Positions 13,007-22,716 of a stretch of DNA of 64,000 nt are shown in pieces. The stretch's first letter is position 1. Each line of letters begins with the position of its first letter. The stretch covers positions 1 to 64,000 of the forward strand of contig JAGVSM010004217.1 of assembly GCA_022494885.1 (NCBI GenBank), read 5' to 3'. The notes beneath the pieces are model-generated. The model had not been told where the DNA came from. It ran no database searches and saw only the letters and a program-made list of their open reading frames with translations. A program made the translations under genes and the position numbers. This stretch comes from Micrasema longulum (Eukaryota; Arthropoda; Insecta; Trichoptera; Brachycentridae).

Positions 13007-13659
13007 TGTTCGGACCAACGTTCAACCTAATATATACTTACCTATCCGTCCTTCCCGTTTCCCAGCGCACTCCACGTACCAATAATTCTACGTGTGAGTG
13101 CCAGAACGAACGTTATATTATCAGCTTGCCCACCACATACCGCACACCGCATCTGAAGACATAAGTCTCCTTGGCGGTGCCCACTTACACGGAAAATTTG
13201 CTCGTTGTCAAATGAGAAAAGCTGCCCGAAGGAACTCTCTGAAATCTGGTAGCCTTAGCATATTTGTGCTGAAAGAAAGTAATTCAGAAGTACATAATAT
13301 GTACTTCATTGGATTGAGAAGAGAGGAAGGTGAATTTTTCACTGACTGGGATTAAGTTGATTGGACATGATCAACATGATTTTATTATGAGTACAAAATC
13401 TAACATTAACGAGTGAAGTGCTTTACTAATATTTCAACAACCGAGCTGTGCCTACGTCATTTAAGACCACCAGTTCCACCCAGACATGCTGTGCCAGCGT
13501 CTTTCGACCAACAGCTTCACCAGGGTTCCAGCATTCATCACGCCTTATTCATCAGCAGGTTAATAGAGTTGCGCAACCTTCCTTCCTAACAATACAGTCC
13601 ACTCTTAATTTTCCTCCTCCTAGGACAAGGTATTCTTCACACTTCGTCCAACCCCCAAC
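13007..13659. mobile_element. 653-bp insertion flanked by AGAAGG
   Basis: The copy at 42.6-43.0 kb has no such insert, so it serves as an empty site; AGAAGG occurs at 13001-13006 and again at 13660-13665. The left end (tatccgtccttcccg...gtgagtgcc) and the right third are shared with 35697-35790 and 36140-36370, but the middle differs: here it carries a lectin-like ORF, there an RTE LINE end. Confidence 0.55.
13196..13372 (+). pseudogene. C-type-lectin-like domain fragment
   Basis: The frame reads KAARRNSLKSGSLSIF, then NSEVHNMYFIGLRREEGEFF and TDWD, stop, VDWT. This fits the middle of a C-type lectin domain: xxARxxCxxxGGxLxxI...ENxxVxxxFxIGLxRxxGxFxWxDGxxVDxTNW. The first disulphide cysteine is lost (RRNS) and a stop interrupts the WND-like end. 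It lies inside the 653-bp insertion. The assignment is from pattern only. Confidence 0.4.
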
Positions 13660-13828
13660 AGAAGGCAACGAAAAACCACTTTGGTCATCTTTTCCCAGGA
13701 ATCACTATGGTGAGTACATCCAACAAGCAGTTGTCCTGGCCTCGGAGTAGCGCAGGACCGAGATGCGTTCGCTGAAGTGATCGCCAACGTCGGAGGGACC
13801 TGATAAGGCACCGAAGAAGAAGAAGTTA

Positions 13829-14650
13829 AAATAAAAAAACTAATTGAATTTGCAAGCAATTAAAGCAGTTGCTATTGTAATTGTGCATTCATAATGGAAT
13901 GCTCAGATCACTTTTGCTATCACAAGTAAAATGTTTGAAACATGTTTTTTTGGAAATATTTAACGTAGTGTTGTTATTAAAAAAAAATATTTTTACTTCG
14001 ATTTTTATAATGTGATTTTTAAGCAGGATTAATTTTATAAAGAAATATCTCCAAAAATAAAAAAAATTGCTTTTGAAAAAAAAAAAAGTTTTGTATTTAC
14101 TTATCATATTTCGTATTTTGTTTCATTATCTCATATCTGTGCTGATATTATATTTCAATAAAAAAAATAAACAACTGTATTTTTCATCCGCCTGGCCACA
14201 AACAAGTACTGTTTTACAAGGCGGACACTGATCGCTTTTTTAAAACTCAATTTCGTATTTACGGAATACAAAAAACAACGTTAAGTGTTAAAAAGGTAGA
14301 CAGTGTTTTAAAGCTTTGGCAAAGTGTCAATTTGACAACGAGTTGGTGCCAACCCCCATAACAACTTTTTTATGTCTGCTCTATCATCTCTTTAGAATCT
14401 ATTGCGAGCAGCCAAATTGAAGCCAAAAGAAATGTACAAAGTTTTGTTGATATATTCTAGATATAAATATAAAAAGTATACTGTAGGTTTAGTAGTTTTT
14501 AATAGGCACTAACTCACGTTTTTTTAGTACCCTAAATATAACATAAATTAAGAAATTACTTTTTATTTTAGCGGAATATTAAATCATTTGAAACATCTTT
14601 TCTGCTGATGTTTTGAAAAAATAAGTCGTTGTTTTATTTTTGAATTTAAG
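13829..14650. other. AT-rich intronic sequence, nothing recognised
   Basis: Homopolymer runs and low-complexity stretches dominate. No repeat match in the window. Confidence 0.45.
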
Positions 14651-14757
14651 AATCGTCATCATTCCCTTTCTGCACCTAATGGTGCATTGGTACACCAATC
14701 GCATGGTATCTTGATAATTTTTTTGTTACATGAAGGTGAGATGATTAGTCTTACGCT
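14651..14757 (-). mobile_element. SINE family 1, 3' part
   Basis: The minus strand reads gcgattggtgtaccaatgca, then aggtgcagaaagggaatgat, matching the last 110 bp of the full-length SINE. Confidence 0.65.
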
Positions 14758-14806
14758 ATTATTTAAAATAAATAATAAAAAGCTTTTACAGAGCAGTACG
14801 TTTGTG

Positions 14807-15091
14807 AAATTTGGTAAGTTATCCAAAATAAAACACTTAGATCTTTTATTGGATTTAATTCTACTTTTATTATTTTTTAAAATATATGTGACGCGTTTCG
14901 TCTTGTTAGGACATTATCAAACTGACTTAAATAGTCAAGTCAGTTTGATTAATGATATTTAATAATTTGAAATATTTAAGTCAGTTTGATGATGTCCTAA
15001 CAAGACGGAACGCGTCACATATATTTAAAAAAAAATTAAACTCGAATTGAATCCGATAAAAGTGTTTTATTTTGGATACCTTACCAAATTT
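14807..15091. repeat. Inverted repeat with GAAACGCGTC motif, PLE-like
   Basis: Arms 14807-14930 and 14976-15091 are near-perfect inverted copies. In each, reading outward from the centre, the text is GTCAGTTTGAT, then GTCCTAACAAGAC, GAAACGCGTC (GGAACGCGTC on the right), an A/T-rich stretch and CTTACCAAATTT. A third GTCAGTTTGAT lies in the spacer. GAAACGCGTC is the 3' half of many PLE hammerheads (GAAA, stem III AC-GC-GT, cleavage after C), but the CTGATGA half is degenerate here (CTAACAA). The outward orientation of both arms repeats the arrangement at 16757-17951. Confidence 0.6.
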
Positions 15092-15279
15092 TAATATGTA
15101 ATTCTAAAAATTATCTGAATACACAATAAATAAGCACGTTAATGACTGAAACATTATTATTATTATGTATAACTTACCTATACCCACCGTATTCGTAATA
15201 TTTCAAGGGTGCCTTATAAATTAATTATATGAATATTAATTTAATTTCAACTCAAAATTTATAATTTGTTAAACAATTT

Positions 15280-15690
15280 ATTTTTTCATTTTATGCTACG
15301 GACTTATTCAAATGATTTGGAGAACAAGCGGGTTTTCAATTTTTTTCGAAACATCATTTCACTCTCAACGTTTTGGAATCCTGATGGGAGAGCATTCCAT
15401 GCCATAGGTCATACAACCGCTAATGCTCGTTCTCTGAATATAGTGCGCTCGTTTCTGTTTTTCAATCTCCGTAGATGTAGCTGGTCCGAACGTAAGACGT
15501 CTGTCAGCTAGTTTATTTGGAATGCATGGTTTCCTTAGATATTCCGGAGCAGAGTTGTGCATTGACTAATATAGTACATAAGCCAACAGAGTTTGGATAT
15601 TACCCGCTGTGGAACATGTAGCCAGCGTAGACTGATATGATTGAACTTAGAGATTCTAAAAATAAGTTTCGCTACGGTATCTAATACAGA
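15280..15690 (-). mobile_element. CR1-type LINE C-terminus, decayed
   Basis: The minus strand gives EYLRKPCIPNKLADRRL, then after a frameshift MAWNALPSGFQNVESEMMF and RKKLKTRLFSKSFE followed by a stop. This is the RRxL...GPxxWNxLP...FxxxLKTHLF ending of CR1-type LINEs. Confidence 0.7.
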
Positions 15691-15964
15691 CTGTAGTTGA
15701 GTCATTTTATTTATTGGTAGACTTACGTAGATACCATTGCTTAATTAACTCTAGACACTACAAACGCATTTATTGATTACTGATGGGCGGCATCACCCGA
15801 TGCACGTGCGTTTAATTTATCTTAGTTAGTAGAAGCATAAACTTATGTTCTATTTATCTGAGCATCAAGAGAGAGGTCAGAATTAAGGAAAAATAATTAA
15901 TAGTGTTACGGTAGGTAAAGCAATACTCCTTATATCGGGCCATCATTTTACAAAATAATTTTAA

Positions 15965-16345
15965 ATACGCCTGTTATATTACGTGCGCACGTGTATCCCC
16001 CATCACTGTTAATAACTGACTAAATCTCTTTTCTCGCAAACACCGGTCACATAACAGCGTTTCTGTCTTTCTTGTTATGAGTTCTATTTTCGTGTTCTCT
16101 CTTTTACATATTTATTGCTGTATTGGCGTAACATTTATTCTTCGCGTAGAAGGGATAAATAAATAAATATTTTTAAAATTAAAATCCAGCATAGTTATAC
16201 AAATTTTTACTTTCCAAATCCGGTGTGAAAATGTCCATTTGAAGATTGCAAAAAATACAACTTCATCATTTAAAAAAATAATATTAAGTCTTGTATCGTA
16301 TGTAGACTAGTGTGACATCACAGCCACACAAGAGTTAACGTTTGG
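15965..16345 (-). repeat. Second copy of the dispersed repeat at 3505-3815
   Basis: It shares cccccatcactgttaataac, aatccggtgtgaaaatg and tagtgtgacatcacagccac with the first copy. An extra segment of about 65 bp (around 16080-16125) is inserted relative to it. Confidence 0.55.
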
Positions 16346-16756
16346 TGTGTAATACTGTTAGTCTTGCATAAAAACACTCTAATCTGACGTAATAAAATTT
16401 AAGTGAAAGAAGTAAATACAGTTCTTGCTACAATTTGTGTTTGGAATATGGTCTTGAAGATGAATGAATATATCCGACAAAGACTCTTTATATAATTTGC
16501 CAAATACATAGTGAACGGAGTAGTAAAAGTCCTAGAGTAAAAATCAATTAAAATTGCGATACATGAAATTGAAAATTTTAGAACGGTAACTCGTTTATTG
16601 ACAAAAAAACATTGCTTTTTTGCATGAGTGAAACTGATAGGAAAACCCACGGTATTTAAGATAGTTTCGGGTATGTGGACGTGTGTACTTTTACTGTTAG
16701 TCTTGCAGAATATAATATATTGTATTATTAATATTTAAAGCATTAACTTTGTGGTC
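16346..16756. other. AT-rich intronic sequence, nothing recognised
   Basis: It lies between the LINE-associated repeat and the PLE inverted pair. No coding or repeat assignment. Confidence 0.45.
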
Positions 16757-16812
16757 AAACATTTTACGAAATGTCATTTAATATTTGTAAATAACCACTT
16801 ACCAACTTTTCT

Positions 16813-16857
16813 ATGTCTACCAATTTCGAGACGTACTCGTCTCTTCATCAGGACACC
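16813..16857 (-). ncRNA. Hammerhead ribozyme motif, complete core (PLE left arm)
   Basis: Read on the minus strand the order is stem I strand GTGTC, core CTGATGA, one extra A, stem II GAGACG with loop AGTA and CGTCTC, core GAAA, a minimal stem III (AT-TG-GT), the cleavage site after GTA, and stem I strand GACAT. Stem II has 6 perfect pairs and stem I has 5 including one G-U. This is a type I hammerhead with the very short stem III known from Penelope-like elements. The extra A between CTGATGA and stem II and the U-G pair in stem III are deviations that could lower activity. It lies about 190 bp downstream of the endonuclease stop codon. Confidence 0.7.
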
Positions 16858-17045
16858 AATTAAAACCAACATGCAAAACCCACTATACACCTTCACCGTA
16901 GTTGTTGCACAAAAATATAAAACCAACACGGCATGCATTTTAATAAGTTTATATTGTGAAAATATTATATGTTGTTTGAGAAATAGTTGAAAAAAGGTGT
17001 AGGCGATGGTGGGAGAGGGTGAGCTTAGTAGGTTTAGGGTGACCA

Positions 17046-17256
17046 TTATAGTGGAACATCGTATAACGGACTGTATTGAAAGGTTGTTTGATTATTGATC
17101 AAAGGAACATTATTTTTCAAAGCTTTCCTGATGTATAATATTTTCATATTATTTAATTTTAACCTTATATTATTAGTATGTAAGATTTTAACTCCTGTAT
17201 TTTTATTCAAGTCATGATTTAAATTGATTAGGTGATTTACAAATTCGAAGAAATTA
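17046..17256 (-). pseudogene. PLE GIY-YIG endonuclease C-terminus, left copy
   Basis: The minus-strand reading is open and contains EFVNHLINLNHDLNKNTG, then LKNNVPLINNQTTF and PLYDVPL followed by a stop. The pattern of FxxHLxxxNHD, then xNNxxLxLNNxE-like, then xxNVPLINxQTTF is the C-terminal part of Penelope-type GIY-YIG endonucleases. The upstream GIY-YIG motif is missing because the copy is 5' truncated at about 17256. The open frame suggests that this copy is less decayed than its partner. Confidence 0.75.
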
Positions 17257-17312
17257 TTATTATTGAGAAATTATTGCTTAATTTTAAAAATAAAAACGAT
17301 TTATTAAATAAC

Positions 17313-17640
17313 TCAGATGTTTACCAATAAAAATGCAATTATTTTCCTTCAGTTTACGTTGAAAAAACATCAAGAAATTTTAATATTCGTGTTAAAACCC
17401 ATATGAGGTGTCTTCACAAGATAATTTCTCCAAATTCGTAAATTATCTAATCAATTTAAATCATGACTTGAATAAAAATACAGGAGTTGAAATCTTAAAT
17501 ACAAATAATAAAGGGCTAAAAGTAAATAATATGGAAATATTTCACTCAAGGAAAGCTTTATAAAATAATGTTCCTTTGATCAATAAACAAACAACCTTTT
17601 AATATAGTTCTTTATACGATGTTTTGCTGTAATGATCACT
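17313..17640 (+). pseudogene. PLE GIY-YIG endonuclease, right copy, decayed
   Basis: The plus strand carries a GIY-like DVY, then a stop, then CNYFPSVYVEKTSRNFNIR. This is the GIY...YIG core with the conserved SxNFxxR segment and a following KTHMR. A frameshift near 17440 leads to LINLNHDLNKNTG and NNVPLINKQTTF. The cysteine-containing spacer between the GIY and YIG halves is typical of the Penelope type. In-frame stops and a frameshift make it non-functional. Confidence 0.75.
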
Positions 17641-17854
17641 CTAAATCTATTGAGCTCAAGCTCATCCTTACATCCCCTCTTATTTTTTTCAACTATTTCT
17701 AAAACAACATAAAATATTTTCATAATCTAATCAATGCATGTTTGTCCTAATATCAGTGCATGTGCCAATTAAAATGCATGTCGTGTTGGTTTGATATTTT
17801 TGTGCAACAACTTTGGTGAAAGTGTTTTGTGGGTTTTGCATATTGGTTTAATTG

Positions 17855-17900
17855 GTGTCCTGATGAAAAGACGGATACGTCTCAAAACCAGAAGACATAG
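17855..17900 (+). ncRNA. Hammerhead motif, decayed (PLE right arm)
   Basis: This is the same layout as the left-arm motif on the plus strand: GTGTC, CTGATGA, a five-pair stem AGACG/CGTCT with loop GATA, then AAAA in place of GAAA, and AAGACAT. The change at the first G of GAAA hits the catalytic G12, so self-cleavage should be lost. Confidence 0.6.
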
Positions 17901-18236
17901 AAAAGTCGGTAAATGGTTATATACAAACATTAAATAACATTTGGTATAATGTGTTGTATTCAAAAGAAAATGCTGAGTGGCTTCTTGTGTCGATGCTCTA
18001 TATTTCAGGTAAAATTATTTGGCACGTGTGTGTGTCATCAATCAATGGATTTCAACCCCCAGATGTGTATCATCCGCATAGCAGTGAGTCGTCTATTCTC
18101 AGCTATTCTGCTCAAACACCAACAGACTATAAAAAAAGTATGGATATCATATAAATATTAATTCATCATCATACGACATCTGTGACCGAGGTGATGAATT
18201 ACTTTTCGAAAAGGTTTGGGTCTTGGGTGTACTAAC

Positions 18237-18346
18237 TTGTTATAAAGCACGATGTCGGGCAGCCAGATGTGTTCGGAGGGCACGTACAGTTCCGTCACGC
18301 CGCCATACTCCGACGGGTCCCACTGGAACTTGTGATCTTGCCATTC
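18237..18346 (-). CDS. nAChRalpha1: Nicotinic acetylcholine receptor alpha1-type subunit, exon 4
   Basis: This exon encodes part of the extracellular ligand-binding domain of a pentameric ligand-gated cation channel of insect synapses. It starts in phase 0 with the peptide [16 protein letters not shown] and ends near [15 protein letters not shown]. The first part covers loop D and the last part (PDIVLYN) covers loop A of the acetylcholine site. The minus-strand acceptor is tttccag and the donor is gttagt after AACAA. The length is 110 bp, which from family knowledge is the conserved size of exon 4, and the exon ends two bases into a codon as expected (Asn completed by the next exon). The [19 protein letters not shown] wording fits the alpha1 rather than the alpha2 group. 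Its GC content is clearly above the surrounding AT-rich intron. Exon 3 lies 14.2 kb upstream (to the right). The subunit number is assigned from memory of the families, not from an alignment. Confidence 0.95.
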
Positions 18347-18587
18347 CTGGAAACAGGAATGGAAAAAGTCCGTCATAAATTGGAAAAAGGTATGCATCGG
18401 TACGAGTTTAACAATAAAAAAATGGTCAGGGCATGTATAAATAAAAAGGTGTACGTTTTAATACTTCACCGCTCCGGAGGGAAGCCATTTTGTATTTACG
18501 CGTAGGCGGAAGAACGGTTTTATACACGTGGACATCTAATAAAACACGTTTTTATAAACATGGACGAAAAAAAAGTTCCTGCTTTAA

Positions 18588-19765
18588 GGCTGTGGTCGGG
18601 TAAAACGCACGAAAAATGACGAAATCATACGATTTTGCTATTTTAAAGCGAATATTTTTTTAAAATTGCGCATTAAAAAAAAAAAAAAACTTTTCGACCG
18701 GCAGATTACGCCATTTCAAATTTAGACTAAACTTTGGTACAAAAAATTAAGATTTTGTTTTGGCCATTTTAATTTTCGATCTATTGTCTTTCAATCTTTG
18801 AACAAAAAAAAATTGTTCAATACTAAGTCTTTATATGAGAATCGAGAAACTAAAGTTTAGTCCATAGAATTAAGAATAGTCCAGAAGGAGCGTAGAATCA
18901 TATTTGAATACACCGGACTGTGTCCAATAATTCCTCCACTGTGCCTCACTTTTACCGCGCGCAATTGTGATGCCGCCGCGTAATGTTGCACGATGGGAAA
19001 AAGTATACTTATAACATACATGTAAGGTAAAAGAAAGCAATCTGTTAATTTCTCTAAAATTTTATTGTGCACGTGGAAATATTGATTGACACAACAGAGT
19101 AGATAAGTAAAGGGTCATTTAATAAGAATAATTGAATTTATGAACTTTAAACTTAAAATATAAAGCAAATTTTATTTTACATGAAACGGATATTTTTATA
19201 TCATGTTAAATACAATTTGATGTTTTAAAGATAATGTCGGTCAAATGTCCCCGAGTTGTTTAGTCCAAGATCCAATTTTCATTAGTTCTCTCATTAGATG
19301 AGAAAAGTAGGGTTAAAAAATTTACTACCGTGGCAACACTAACAAAATGTTCATTTTGTTTCTTCGGCAATCTGACAGATGGAAAAATAATTCAATTTTT
19401 AAGTAATGCATTTGTTACATACACATTCGTTTGTTAATTACACATGAAATGTGATTGCGTCGTATTTCTTTAAGATTCTAGCAGCATTTTTACACTTTAA
19501 AATGACACAATACGGCATTGGTTGTATTCAAATCTGGAGTTGCGTACTGAGCGACGTCTATAAAGAAACTAATGGGTCAAAACGTAAACCTACTAGTTTA
19601 TGAGAAGGTTGGTCACCTTCTGTTTGATGTGCGTATGCGGTTTCTGGACTATTCTTAATTCTATGGTTTAGTTTAAATTTGAAATTCCGTGATTAAAAAA
19701 AATCGTTTTTAAATGGCCAATCGTATGATTTCCTCATTTTTCGTGCGTATTACCCGACTACAGCC
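18588..19765. mobile_element. Outer TIR/foldback element flanked by TTAA
   Basis: The ends are about 45-bp imperfect terminal inverted repeats. The left end reads GGCTGTGGTCGGGTAA, ACGCACGAAAAATGA and ATCATACGATT, and the right end is its complement finishing CAGCC. Both sides are bounded by TTAA, consistent with a TTAA target duplication as made by piggyBac-type enzymes, although TTAA is also palindromic and AT-rich. Subterminal sequence (atttcaaatttagactaaac) is also inverted between the arms, so this is a foldback. Without the inserted inner element it would be about 365 bp. It has no coding capacity. Confidence 0.65.
18862..19666. mobile_element. Inner TIR element (805 bp) nested in the outer element
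   Basis: It has perfect 25-bp TIRs starting CCATAGAATTAAGAATAGTC and ending in the exact complement CTATGG. It is flanked by TTTAGT on both sides (18856-18861 and 19667-19672), a plausible 6-bp target duplication within the inverted arm of the outer element. The ends also carry GCGTA blocks. No ORF of note is present, so it is non-autonomous. Related partial copies lie at 1604-1745, 10041-10146 and 22717-23074. Confidence 0.75.
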
Positions 19766-19809
19766 TTAATAATAAATAGTAAAAATCTGAACACCTTACG
19801 ACAGAGAAG

Positions 19810-20060
19810 AGGAACATTTAAGAGAAGTGTAGTGGAATGGTGAATGTAACGCAGTGTGTAAAGCGGTCATTTTAACCAGCCAGTAACAGGCCATAAGCCC
19901 TGTACATGCATGAACTTCCATATTCCCTTCTCTAAAATGCACTTCATATCTGTTGTAATACGTTATAATTAACAGCTTCCAGGGGGTTGAATTCAATTTT
20001 TGTCGGAAAACAATTAAAGAAACTAAAAATTTTGGTGAGAACACTATTTTGGAAAATCGG
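19810..20060 (+). repeat. Dispersed repeat family A, R orientation
   Basis: It contains aatgtaacgcagtgtgtaaa, aaccagccagtaacaggcca, taagccctgtacatgcatga, and aacttccatattcccttctc. It runs to the ccagggggttgaattcaat part and is one of the longer single copies. Confidence 0.65.
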
Positions 20061-20819
20061 AAAATGAAATGAAAAGATATTATTGTCATGACAGACGTTT
20101 AGATTTGAAGAAAATTTTAGATCTCATCATGGTAACAGCTTGTAAACAGTCGTCACATGGATCCCTTCAAAATTGTTTCTCGTTTTCATAAATAAGATTA
20201 CATAAATACACCTTGAAGACATGATATCTCTGAAAATGCTGAGATTTACGTAAAAAACTAAGGTTTTTCTACCCAAGCGTTTGATCTATCCTAACCTTAA
20301 GAATATGTATTAAACCCCTTGGGACCTGAGTATCTGAGATTCAATACAATCATTTTTACATAGAGCTGTTTAATTTTTTATTTTAAATAACTGTTTCTTG
20401 ATTTAAAAAAAATCAAACACTGTTTTTCACAAACGTTTTTTTTTCGAATCGGTTCCATAATTTTGTCAAGACATTACCATTTAATTTTTATTAATTGAGT
20501 ATTTCATCCATACTAATATTATTAAAAGTGAACGTAGTTATGAAGAAGGCAGTTTGTCCACAATTTTGAAAAAAAAATCGACACTGCTGTTATCGGATGC
20601 AGTAAGGTCAATTTTATGTTGTACTAAAAACAGCCAGACCGTTTTCATACACAAAAAACTGTAACAATTGCCTTATGAAAATAGTGTCGATCACAAAAAT
20701 GGCATTTCTCAATTTGCAGAAAACACTCACATCACTAGAAAAATCTTACGGTACTTTAAAAATCATGAAAACTAGTCAAATTGTCTAAAATAAAATATGA
20801 ACCTAAAGAATAATTTAAA
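20061..20819. other. Intron 3 sequence, nothing recognised
   Basis: No coding frame, repeat or RNA motif is supported. Confidence 0.45.
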
Positions 20820-21145
20820 AATATATAAATACAGATGGCAACTATGAAGTTTCGCATTATAAATAAATTGTCCATGTTTTATGAATGTATGTATGTGTAT
20901 GCGCATGGGTGTATGTACGCGTGTGTGTATTTACATGTGTATATGTGTGTATATATATATGTGTATATATGTGAATGTGAATATCAAAATAATGTATACG
21001 AGTAAGTTTACATTTTATTAGTCTGTGTTCTCTATTAATATGTTAACTATTATCATTCATTAGAATGTAATTGCCTAGCTTGGAACGGGGTGTGTACCCT
21101 TGTTAGCTGGGCAAAGTGTAAATAAATAGATAAATACTTTTTTTT
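20820..21145 (+). mobile_element. LINE 3' UTR and tail (family M)
   Basis: A TG-rich stretch is followed by attgcctagcttggaacggg and cccttgttagctgggcaaag, then TAAATAAATAG. The complement recurs at 49098-49320. The arrangement is that of a LINE 3' UTR; no coding part remains. Confidence 0.5.
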
Positions 21146-22716
21146 GTAATATACATAAAACGGATGTATTCATTGTTTATCATTTGTCAAAGCCAGAAAC
21201 ATTCTAACTGTGGCGTAGATTTGGTTATTAGTTATTTTCATGAAAGTTCTATTATATTTCACTTAAAGATTCTTCTCATCGTTTCTTTGAATCCCTTAAA
21301 GTAAATATGTGTTTATGTTTTTCCTTTTTTAAAAAAAATGTTATTACTATTTTATTTTATTTTTACATCTGAGCATGTTTTTCATTCTTTATTTCCATTC
21401 TTAATTTTAATTACTCTTACAAATTTTCTTCATTTTTAATATTATTTCCATTTGTAAATACTCACTACAAACTACAAACCTTAAATTATATTTTTTTCAC
21501 TTAAATTTTAATTTTTAAACAACTTTCATTTATGTTTTCTTTTTCCTTCTCTTTTTTATACTTTTATAATTAACATTACATTTAATTGCTTTTTAATATG
21601 GAAACTTCACTGGTCCATTATAATTAAGTCCAATTGTGTAAAATATTAAACTTTGTAACTGTACTGTATGTTTCCTGAATAAAAGAAAATAAAAAATAAA
21701 AAAAATAAAAAAATATCAGCTTTACTTTTCTATGGCTGGCTGGTTTCTATATAACTACGTTCAAGTGTGTAAAGTGGCCAATTAAACCAGCCAATGACAG
21801 GTCATAAGCCATGTAAATGCCTAGACTTCCATATTCCCTTATTTAAGGTATTCTCTATCCCTGTTGTAATTTGTCAACGTTCAAGTGTGTTTGTTTGTTT
21901 GTGTATTCTTCTTTTAAATAGAGATAGCTAGAAAGGTGAGAGGTAGAATAGGATACTTTATTTAAAAAAGAGTAGGCAATAAGATGGAATGTCAAAAATA
22001 TTCAATATGAAATTAATTCTTTAAATTTTCATAATTTACTTGTTTTATCTGTGGTAAGTTTGGTTTGCTTTTAGTTTAGGTTTCGAAGTATGGCTTTGGA
22101 TTTGTGAACAGAATAACAGTGCTACGTTGCTATAGACTAACGCAGTCATATTTTTCTCATAGTGATAGTTAGAGGACCGGCAATTGATACAAGTTAATTT
22201 CTATCACAAATATATGTTATTCTACCGGGAAAATTCTAATTAAAACGGCAAAACTAGACCGATAATACAAAATGTTCTGTTTTACACAGACAACGCGTCA
22301 ACAAACTATTTGAAACAATCTACAATACCTAGAGTATGCGAGCAATATCACAATAGATTTACCGAGGCTGATATTTTTTGTAACAATTTACGTAAATTCA
22401 AGTATAAAATTATTGAAATATTGAGAGATGTGGATATTTAATAATTATTATTATTACATACATATTTTTTCATTTCTTATCTCTAACATTAGTTATATTT
22501 AACATAATGTAAATTATTGTCTTAAGTGTAAACAATTTGTTTGATGTGTGCATGAGTGTCTTACACTTATATACAAAGAAATTGTCAATATTTTTGTACG
22601 TACTATTTGTTCACCGAAAAAATTTAATTAAATAAATAAATTAATTAAAACTAATTCATTGCCTAAATATTTTCTTCTTTCTACCACGCGCAGGAAGCTG
22701 CAAGTAAAAGCTAGTC
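21146..22716. other. Intron 3 sequence with one family A copy
   Basis: 21300-21720 is a T-rich low-complexity stretch ending in an AATAAAAAA run. Apart from the family A copy at 21765-21890, nothing is recognised. Confidence 0.4.
21765..21890 (+). repeat. Dispersed repeat family A, R orientation
   Basis: It shows gtgtgtaaagtggccaatta, accagccaatgacaggtcat and cctagacttccatattccct, ending at ccctgttgtaatttgt. Confidence 0.65.

Larger units (their letters stand above)
12723..13828 (+). mobile_element. AAG-tailed repeat, copy 1, interrupted by a 653-bp insertion
   Basis: Two parts (12723-13006 and 13660-13828) match 42565-43005 continuously, for example gtcagtagggtc, ccggcaac-like text, ccacgtcacaaacccc, gagaggatgaa, then ggcaacgaaaaaccactttg and an (AAG)n tail. 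The conserved end is like that of RTE-type LINE 3' UTRs. Between them lies an insert bounded by AGAAGG on both sides. Confidence 0.65.
16757..17951. mobile_element. Inverted pair of Penelope-like element 3' ends
   Basis: Two 5'-truncated copies of one retroelement lie in inverted orientation and point away from a central spacer (about 17260-17340). The left arm (16757 to about 17260) has its sense strand on minus; the right arm (about 17313-17951) is on plus. Each arm reads, in sense order, GIY-YIG endonuclease C-terminus, stop codon, about 200 bp of untranslated sequence, a hammerhead-ribozyme motif, then about 75 bp to the shared end. Penelope-like elements are known to combine a reverse transcriptase with a GIY-YIG endonuclease and to carry hammerhead motifs in their terminal repeats, which matches this order. 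The reverse transcriptase is missing from both copies. The arms are clearly diverged, so this is not a recent duplication. Confidence 0.8.
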
